Shown: piece by piece, positions 54,615-64,000 of the stretch
Numbering within the stretch: position 1 is the stretch's first letter
Layout of the letters: each line of letters opens with the position of its first letter
NCBI RefSeq assembly: GCF_964340395.1
Contig: NC_135565.1
Location: 3,805,142 to 3,869,141, forward strand
Direction: 5' to 3'
Source: Glandiceps talaboti
Lineage: Eukaryota; Hemichordata; Enteropneusta; Spengelidae
DNA length: 64,000 nt
Notes under the pieces: generated by a model
The model's database searches: none
Told to the model about the DNA's origin: nothing
Seen by the model: the letters and a program-made list of their open reading frames with translations, nothing else
Translations under genes and position numbers: made by a program

Positions 54615-57600
54615 TGTAAGTGCAATTCAACTGAATTAGACATACTCCTACAATAAGAATATCATGAAATATAAAAATGTAGAAATTTCATATGGGAGAA
54701 CATGTTGTTTAACTTGTGAAAATCTATAGAAAGGATTAAGGTCTTCAATGAAACAATTAATTGTTGCCCATTATGAACATTGCCCGAAATGAATAAATTT
54801 TTCTTGTACGTCGCTGCTGTAAACGCCCGAAGGACAGAATGCAGCTGATGCCAATCTAAGTACTTAGTAGAGAGATCATATGGCTTTCATTCTCTTATTC
54901 CACTGATCCAAATTCAAGTTTAAACTACAGTAAAGGTCATTAGTGATCTCCATGTTGTTGACTTAGACTTTGCAATGAACCCAAAGAGATTCCCAAGAAG
55001 TTACAATGTAGTGTTGTTTAGATGTACCAATTTGATTAAATGTTCAAAGGTCAGATGGATAACTTCTGAGGAATATAATCTAAATGTTGCATTGATGTTA
55101 GGATGAATCCATTATATATGGGGGTGGGGAAGGGGATAGCTCTATTTATTTCAACAGTAATTTTCATCTCAGCGATGTATTGTTAATACGTATTGTTTCT
55201 AAGGGTGATATCAGAAGCGATTAGCATAGCTTGTTTCTGACTCCTCTTATCCCATTACGGTTTGCTTTCGTTATATTTAATTTTCTTATGTTAATTTTTT
55301 TTCGGCGGACAAATATTCCTTCCTCCCCTCTTTCATTCATTTATCCGTCCATCAATTTAGTATGATCCACTTGCACGATGTATGAAAGTGAAGATCTACC
55401 GTTGTGAAACATAGATACCATTTTACGGCAACTGTAAAAATCCTCTACTCTTGACGGCAAGAATGTATAGATGAAGAAATAATAAAGCTAAATCTTTCAT
55501 ATAGGGACGCCAAAATAACGTATACAATTACAGTGTCTCTCGATATATTTGTACAGAAATTGTAATTGTCTGTTGTGATCAGGATATTTATCTCTGTAGA
55601 TATTATTCTCAGGGGTTTCAATACGAACGAAAAATCAGACAAATAGTTATCTGACCAATAATGATGTGCATACGCAACATTTACTGTCAACCTTAGTATT
55701 GCAACGACGATAATGCCGACCAGGGTTCTTTAGGGTAAACTGATACAAAGGAGAGCTACCTTTCTTTTCAATAGATCTATCAAGCAACTTGATAATTCAT
55801 GCTGTGTCCCCCAATGCCCCTTTCCAAGTACAATTGTTAGTTGCTGATCCGTGCCATATTAGTTTATAAGGTTATAAGCTTAAAATGGCTAGTGATTGGC
55901 TTAGTTTTGACTTTCAGTTTCTCAAAATTCACTTAATAATTTTCGTGCCCGCACATATATATATATCTGAAAGTAAGCATTCTTAGTCAATAAAGTGAAC
56001 AGCATTATGCATTTGTCCGTGAAGAGATGTATCTAAAAGTATGTCAGTAAATATGATATAAACAATTTGGGCAACAGTTTTTAGGGATTTAGGGTCTGGT
56101 AAAACGTGTTTACCGTCTTTTCCATTCGATAAAACAATTGATTTACTCTAAAGAGAAGTACATCAAAGGATACGCCAGTCTGAGTAGGCGGAACAGAGTC
56201 TAGGCGACAACTGTTTTCAAATAAAACCGTAATGTTTACCCTTCAATGGTGTTGCAGACATACAAACGTATGTTCTGCTGATTAAGATTGATGCATCCAT
56301 TGATGTGTTCTGTTTTAGAGTGACTTGTTGCATCTATAAAACATTCCAATGCTAAGCACTTTTGACCAGCTGTTCGAGTATCTCAAACTCTTATATGCAA
56401 ACCATGAACGACAAGGAGTGTGAAGGTCTTCGTATATGGTCTTTTTATCTTCAATTTTTTATAATACCTTTTCAATAAAGCAACACGCAGTCTATTCGAA
56501 TATTATCGAATAACTAGCTCAAAATAACACCATATTGTCAGTACCTAAATAGTTTACAGGCTTTTAAAAGTCTAAGTTTGTAATAAATTCGTGATGGTGC
56601 ATGTTGAAAGCGATGAGAGCACTCAACAACACTCGACGAGATTACATTTCACTTAATACGCCATTCGAAAGTATTCTTACAGACAATCTTCGTATAGTTA
56701 CTCACATTTAGTAAGTGTTAGATAGGAATATAGAAACTATTCTTACAGACAATCTTCGTATAATTCCTCACATTCAGTAAGTTTTAGATTGGGAATATTG
56801 AGAATACGAACATTGTGAAATAATAATGATAGTCATGGGAAGCTTGCTAACAGTCTACTTGTAAAACTTCGTAATGAGCTTTTAAAGCTGATGGGCATGA
56901 ATATCATTTTACAGGTCGCGTATAAAGAAAATGCCGACGTACGTGGATGACTTTGACATACTCACTGTACTAAATTACTTTTAAAAGATTATATTTAGAA
57001 GAAGACGAGAAGAACAATTACATTTTAGCCAATCGTGTTAAATTACAGTATTACAAGAGATAGAGTGATTCTTTGTGAGTTGCAGCTCTGGAATATTAGG
57101 TTGAAGGCCACAAAAGACTAAGATAATAACGTTGAGGGAGGATAGATTGACACATTACTAACAATTTATAACTGATTATCTCCATGTTGTGTATAGAACA
57201 TACAGTGTATTGCAAGTTAGTGATCACAGGCTCTGTTTGATATAACCATGCAGAAACAAATAGGAAACTGTGCTTGCACATTCTATACTGTAATATATCA
57301 AGATCGCAATGATTTGCTACATTTTGTCCAAATAAAATAAACTATTTCAACATACTGCAACTATACTCAGAGATTCGGGTGACAATGTTTTGATGTATGC
57401 ATTTGATGTTTTTATGTTGGCACGTTATTTCATTTCATATCAAATTTAGTCAACATGACTGTAGCAAGAACCCGTATCCATCAATCTTGCTATCTTAAAG
57501 TGTAGAATATGCAATTGCTCACAACTTGCTGTATAATAAAAGGGGTTTTAAAAGCATCGATTCATGTATGTTGGAAATGGTATACTGAGGGAACATACAA

Positions 57601-58837
57601 TTCATACATGTATGGTGTACATTTTACAAGATTGTATTTGGGTGAAACCATGTTCCTCACTTTGTATCAAATTACACGTCTGTCCGAACATAAAGGTTTT
57701 ACATGACATTTTCGACTGCACACTTCAAGCATTTAAAAAACATTATGTAACAGAGAAGGGGGGGGGGGGGATATACAATCTTCCAGACACCTTTATGGCC
57801 TCTAATTAGGCTCATGTCTTCGTTAGGTCGCGTGTTTAAAATTTGAAGTAAACATTTTCTAGTTTGTTTTTAGATCCAAAGTTTAACCCAATACTAAGCT
57901 TATGGTTTATCACCACAGGTGAATTTTCATTTGAAGATGTTTCAAGCATAACAAATTATGACTTCACGCCAGTCTTTATCAAAAGCTTGACCCGATATTC
58001 AGAACACACGACCTTACGGATACATGAGCCTGATATGAGAAATGCTAAAAAGATAAATAATCTAGACTGGTGCATATTTCATTATCTTGTATGATGGAGT
58101 TAAACCATGGCTCAAATATAAAGAGAAAACTGAAATGAATACATTATTATCTTTGTACAAAATGTATACATTAATATCAATATCAGCTATAGTGACGTCA
58201 CTATGGTCTGATCAGATACTGGGTATGCGGCTCTTCAGTCCACAAACAGTCTGTTATACTTAAATTGACATTACACTTACAACCTATCTTTGTTTGGTGT
58301 AATGTAACCCAATTTCAATCAGCCTTCAATAGGTGGGCTATTAAAATTAGAATGTTTCGTATGCAGTCAATATTTGATCAGCAAGCCAGCCGTGAATTAT
58401 CAACACCGACAAAGACAGGAAATATTTACTTTGATCTTGTAGCCTGTGTAGTGATATCATTTTCTTACTTATTAGCGATTACAGTATGAATTTCCAGAAC
58501 ACTTGTATGGCGTTGTTAAATTTGATTTTCTTTAACAAGTATGAAAGTACGATCTAACCAGGACCACGTTATTGACATTCAGAAAAATTTCATCATAAAA
58601 TATATTACAATACAGCAATACATGTTTGATGATAGCTTTATAAGCCCGGCAAAATTATAATAGGAATAATTTGTCAAAAACGAAACAAACTTGTTTGTAC
58701 TCAACCAAGGTATATAGTATGCTAAATGTTGTAAAACTACGTAAAAAGGGCCTCTATAGGAGGATGGCGACATGAGATTAGGGTGATGTCACGTGAATAC
58801 ATACACATACACACCTACACACATACTCATATATGTA
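54615..58837. other. Noncoding stretch
   Basis: About 4.2 kb without a supportable gene. TATTCTTACAGACAATCTTCGTATA and CTCACATT.AGTAAGT recur at about 56,672 and 56,737, a local direct repeat. A G11 tract lies near 57,759. Confidence 0.45.
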
Positions 58838-59042
<205 letters not shown>

Positions 59043-60952
59043 TAATATCTAAAATTATAGCATTGAAATGTCCAGAACTTTATTTTCAGGATATTGTCAC
59101 TGACAGCCGTCATGGTTTCAAATATTGAATGGTAGAATACATATATTATATTTCTAAATACAAGAAGTTTTATTAAATAACTTATTAATTTAACCCCCTG
59201 CTGAAGTGCAAAACTAGGAGTTTCAAAGACTGCTGTACTCATTGACTTGATGTATCAAGTTATTAGCATGTCGATTTCAAAGAAGGTAAACTAATCTACT
59301 TTCAGGATATTGTATTGAGATATCAAGGTGCCAAATATTCAACACTACAATCAACGGCGGTATTGGTATTCACTTTAGGATTGACGGTTAACACTCTACA
59401 ACAAATTTTCAACAACAAATTGCAAGCGAAAGTCATGCATCTTCGCATGTTCCTCCAATTCTATTGTTTGACTTAATAGTTGTCTAGTCTGAAGTGTTCC
59501 TGAGCGAACTGACGACGTATTTATTTAACATTTTGTACATTTTGAAAATACAGACTCTGTTTAAACGATTTTCTATTGATAAATAAAACACCCCATACGT
59601 GTGACCTAGAAAACCCTTTTCCGATATTAAATGTATCTTTCTCTATGTTGATCTTCCTGTAATACCGTGCATGCTGAGGGGCAAATTGTCATATGTACTC
59701 TCAATGTCTCTGATTAGAAAGATTGTTAACCTAAAGTCCTTGAAGTGACATGGAAGTCGTCTTTAGTAATGGAGTAAAATGGCGAATATTTCCGAGGCGA
59801 GGTAAATCTTTCTTTAATTTTTGCCATCTGTTCACATTTTCACATTTGCTCCTCGTAACGTCAAGTCTGATGTAATAGAGTTGAATTGTGCCATAGGCTT
59901 GCTGTCAGTATACTTTATATCAACAATGGAAATTATTAACTTACATGATAATTTCTAGCATTTTGAAAAATCTACGTCTTGACAGGATTCATACATACTT
60001 AGATAATTTAATCTTTTTTGTTGATAGATAAATTATTTTCATCGAAGACCAATGGAACCCATATTCCGAGAATAACTAGTAACCATTTTGGTCAATACTA
60101 AATATTGATGAGTGTTAACAAAGATTACTGTTGACACCACATGCGCACATTCATGTACGCACACACACGCACGCACGCACGCACGCAAGTGCAAACACAA
60201 ACATACACACACTGCACACAGAAACAGACACAGGCAAAACACGCGCGTGCAAAATATATATATATGATAATCGTTACTGGTCTTCCTCTAACTCTATATC
60301 CAATGACCTATCAGATGTTGCCTCTATATATCTTTTGGTCACATTCCACGAGTTATTGCGAAAACCTCATCTGGTATATAGGTACATTTTGAGAAACTTA
60401 ATTATTGATGCAAACATATTGAAAGCATAAAACCCACATTTAATAGTATTAAAAATGCAGAACTTGTATCAAAAGTATCTATTAAAAAAAGCCTAGGGGA
60501 CAATTGTTTATCTAACAAGAACATCAGTGTGTACAAATTGCAAACTCATCAATCACTCACTTACCTTTAAGTGAAATAATAATTCAATATGGTATGCGCT
60601 ATTATTGATCATCGTCAAATTCTGAAGGTAGAGATGTCACATAATCAATATTGAAGGCAGAATATACTTCGGTCATGGACCTCAATATAAACATATATTT
60701 AGACACTTGAATGTTGCTTGTAGAGGTTACCATGTAGAAGACATCAATATCTCGCAAAAGGCAAACAAGATTAGTGTTGACCTATATAGAGGGTTTCTTG
60801 CTTTCAACATTTATTATCATTGAACTTGATTTATTTTCTTATCTTCCCCTCTCCTTTAAAAAGTAAAAATGGAACAAAAGTCATACCTTTTGTGTTTCAG
60901 CCCTACTATAGGATACATTTGATGGAAACCTATATATGTCGAAGACCCCATT
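59043..60952. other. Noncoding stretch
   Basis: A CGCA/CACA microsatellite lies near 60,158-60,215. No gene supported. Confidence 0.45.
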
Positions 60953-61360
60953 TCAAACAACACCCTGAATTGTAATGTCGAATGAGTACTGAACTCCTAA
61001 GAGATAACATTTTGCTTCAAATGTTAAATTTCTCGTAACATTACAATCCACATCAGGACAGTAATACACGATGTGCCAGTCACTCCGTAATTCATGTAAG
61101 AAGAATGCTATTTCTGGATTGCTGTCACCACTGAGATTGCTGGCATTTTATGTAATCATAGATATGAAAACATGCACGCCGAAAAAATCTTCATACTTCC
61201 CAATAACATTAAACTGTCGACGAAAACCAGTACACAAAAAGTACATTATCTCACCAGACATAAACCAATGGAGTTGGAGAAAGGGCTCCAGGTTGTTTCT
61301 AAGGCAGGGATAAGAACATCCTAAGAGATTACATCCTGCACAAAAAGTTCTAATGTTACA
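60953..61360 (-). pseudogene. Minus-strand coding-like stretch with one in-frame stop
   Basis: Read on the minus strand from 61,360 to a TGA at 60,953-60,955, one frame is open for 136 codons except for a TAA at 61,148-61,150. The upstream part contains LQLHWFMSG and FNVIGKYEDFF, loosely reminiscent of HW...C..C...YDFIGKYE in carbohydrate sulfotransferases. The downstream part has NVTRNLT. Good 3' splice-site-like sequences lie before 61,335 and 61,298. It could be a decayed exon, two real exons around the stop, or chance. Confidence 0.2.
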
Positions 61361-61611
61361 CTAGCTAATGTTACTAATTCACAGTGAGTTGAGATGTCTC
61401 GAGTGTCAAAATGAAACTATGAGTTGTAATGCATTTATTTATCAACTTACATTACGTTTCCATTCAGGCTTAAAGTAAAGAAAAGAAAGTAATATTGGAA
61501 TATTGGATACATAAAAACCGGCAAGGAAATCTTAAGCTGGGAGTAAACAAAGGATAGGAGTACATGTAGTTACCCTGGACTGTTGAATGTATTACATGAG
61601 TCAACAAAGTT

Positions 61612-61887
<276 letters not shown>

Positions 61888-62062
61888 CGCTGTGTCTCTC
61901 TGTTAACGAAGAGAAATAGTTAATCGTATTCGCGAAATTCACCAAAACAAATTAAATCAATATTGATTTGCCAAGGCGGTGAAGGATATCGTATTGAGGT
62001 TAATCACACATGGACAAGGTCACGTTAGCCTTTGTTAATAAATGCAGAGATAAACAGCACAT

Positions 62063-62215
62063 TCAGGGTGTGATTGGAAATGAAATCCCCTGTCTCCTGT
62101 TGAAAGCCCAAAATCTCAACTTTGTCGTGAACAGCCGCGCCGCTTCCCATATTTCCAAAATACCTTCGGGGAACAGTAGCGCCTCAAGGAAGGCATTGCT
62201 AGCTTCTTTCGCCAT
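62063..62215 (-). CDS. Possible minus-strand short ORF or first exon, 50 aa
   Basis: The ATG at 62,215 (minus strand) has A at -3 and G at +4 and reads MAKEASNAFLEALLFPEGIL and on to a TGA at 62,063-62,065. The surrounding 150 bp is richer in CpG than its neighbourhood. A + frame of 80 codons overlaps, so strand is uncertain. No family recognised. Confidence 0.2.
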   Translation of the reverse strand: MAKEASNAFLEALLFPEGILEIWEAARLFTTKLRFWAFNRRQGISFPITP

Positions 62216-62545
62216 TGTCGGCATCAAGCGATCGACTTACCTTTTCACTTGAATTTAGCTGCCAATGTGTATAATCGTACAGGTTTCACCTGGCAGTGCC
62301 CATTAGCTAACTTTGTGACATCTATCAAGACAGATATACCTTGCATTACTATTCTCATATATAATACTTGCTTTATTGTTTGTCTCGGAACAATTTACCA
62401 GCTTCTAGTCACTTAACTGGGACAGTTGGTATACCTTATCTCTATGTTTTCGAGATCAAACGTAAGGAATTATGGAGATGCAGCCAAGCAAAACAGATTT
62501 TAATTAATTTTAATTTTAACCTAATTTGCAAATAACATTAACGTT

Positions 62546-62560
62546 GTTCTCCATGGCAAC
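62546..62560 (-). promoter_or_regulatory. RFX X-box-like motif
   Basis: On the minus strand GTTGCCATGGAGAAC fits RYYNYY-N3-RRNRAC. It lies 330 bp upstream of the minus-strand ATG at 62,215. Confidence 0.35.
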
Positions 62561-64000
62561 CGGCCTTTTATTTACGCTGCGTAATATTTGTCAAATTCTT
62601 GTCTTGTTCTTTTGTGTTTATATAAAAACTAGACTAGGAGAATCTGTTCGTGTAAATTACAGACAGAAAATCGTCTCTCGTTAAATTGCTACTCTCATTA
62701 GTGGTATCTTTAATGTCGCAGGAGTTATGATGATAACGCAAGATTATTGTTTTATGCTGGGCAAAGCTAGCAAGCTAGCCATCTGATATCACTTAAAAGC
62801 AAAAATATAAACCAGTCAACATAGTATGTTCCAAGCCAATGATTCTTATAAGTATACAGATACTTAGCTAGTATACAGATGTCACTGTGAAGTTATCCTG
62901 AGGGACGATCGCATAATGTCACATAAGCTCAATGAACGAACATCGTTCGTTTTGGACAAAACCCCTTACTCTACACGAGCGGCATCACACGTTTATATTA
63001 TGATGTAAACCAAGATGAAAATTGTAGCGGTCACATCACTACGATCGATGCAATGTAAAAACATGGTGGTGTATATGAATTTCCAACCTTGTGAACCTGT
63101 TTGCTGAGATGAAGTTAAACACATCAATATACTACTGAAAACCTAGCACTGTATCACACATTAGAAGTAATTTGTATCAACTTATCAACATCTTAGTAGT
63201 AAATAGAGAAACTGAAAGTTTTCGAAATTCGGTTAGAAAAGCGAAAATGAAGTCCAGCAATCGCATTGACACCTGACCCCCTTCCCCCATAACGAATGAA
63301 GTTCGCTCATTGATGAGCTTGTGTACCAGTGTCTGACCGTTCCTTAGTATGTGGTATTTGCCAAACACAACGTGCTATCATCACCTACTGAAGTGACGAT
63401 GTATATATACGGAAGGTGACAAAATGATTAGATGAATATTACCACCGAATAGAATATTCATTAATGAAATAAATTTGAGGTCATCGTCTTGCCTTTGAGG
63501 ACATCGGCTGCAATCTTTTATTTTCCCATTATGTTAAAACAAGTATTCGTCGTCCATATTGAATGTTTAAACTGATTAATATTGACCACAGTTTGACCTA
63601 CAGTTCAAAACGTTTTATTTTTGTTGATTTTTAACTACGAATGTGTGGACGTTAAGTGCAGGGATATGTGATACCAGCTTGTAACTCACTGTTGTTGCGT
63701 GTGTAATTATCCATTAGAGGTATATTTATCAAGGATGAATGACGGAAAGTGAAATCATCTTGGGAATTGAATGTTCATGTAGTTCAATCATTGCATGTTC
63801 AAATTGACAGGTTTTGAATTTTCCCCAAGTTTCGTCCTTGTATTCTCCGCTCTGACTCGAATTATAATAATTGCGTTCTCTATTAACATATTCGCAAATG
63901 GATGTAGCAAGGTTGTGATGGCTTGTTATCTGATATAAATCGCATCATCAGCTCGACTACATTTTGTTTGGCGCCATGTAAATTCATTTTTAATGCAAAG
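62561..64000. other. Noncoding stretch to window end
   Basis: AT-rich with no supportable gene or array. Confidence 0.45.

Noticed and set aside
53770-54656. Long YIHT / MYVC repeat frames, and similar ones at 50.4 kb
   Set aside because: Translations of TACA/ATGT microsatellites in several frames at once; no coding signal.
57919-58094. Exon-like stretch after a CAG acceptor (GEFSFEDVSS...)
   Set aside because: Plausible composition, but no partner exon with matching phase and no recognised family.

Overview
This is a eukaryotic window, almost certainly from the nuclear genome of a marine invertebrate animal. It is AT-rich and intron-rich, with GT-AG splice sites, many tandem repeats and dispersed short repeats. 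Lancelets, acorn worms and lophotrochozoans are all compatible, and the phylum cannot be settled by reading. No bacterial operon, rRNA gene, CRISPR array or viral gene was seen.

One gene can be assembled with confidence, on the + strand from 15,259 to 37,977. Fourteen coding exons join with matching phases into 3,795 nt, which is 1,264 codons plus a stop. The predicted protein has an N-terminal death-effector-like domain (exons 1-2), a Pro/Gln homopolymer linker, a glycosyltransferase-B-like module (exon 3), a Pro/Gly-rich linker (exon 4), a helical spacer (exon 5), and an IRE1/RNase L-type protein kinase (exons 6-12). It ends in a short KEN-like tail (exons 12-14). There is no lumenal domain, signal peptide or membrane segment, so this looks like a cytosolic, death-fold-linked relative of IRE1 and RNase L. 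That combination suggests an innate-immune or stress sensor. The kinase looks catalytically complete. The GT module has lost its second catalytic Glu, and the KEN tail lacks recognisable RNase residues.

Layout: 1-1,097 has no gene. 1,098-6,423 is a 69-bp array running into a roughly 4.9-kb 31-bp satellite. 6.4-15.2 kb is repeat-rich, with a possible 2.3-kb inverted-repeat element, AGGTCA-rich repeats, a CpG-rich stretch with hairpins that may hold the promoter and first noncoding exon, and a 490-bp tandem duplication. 15.2-38 kb is the gene. Its introns carry five different minisatellites (33, 36, 46, 67 and 54 bp), a foldback element inserted in one of them, an inverted pair of SINE-like copies and two hairpin MITE-like elements. 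38-39.5 kb holds decayed copies of the gene's last exon, a 38-bp-spaced array of six CCAAT boxes, a possible two-exon small ORF and a poly(A) signal. 39.7-64 kb is mostly noncoding: 41-bp and 43-bp minisatellites, several long tetranucleotide arrays, SINE-like fragments, and a few weak exon candidates, two of them near RFX X-box motifs.
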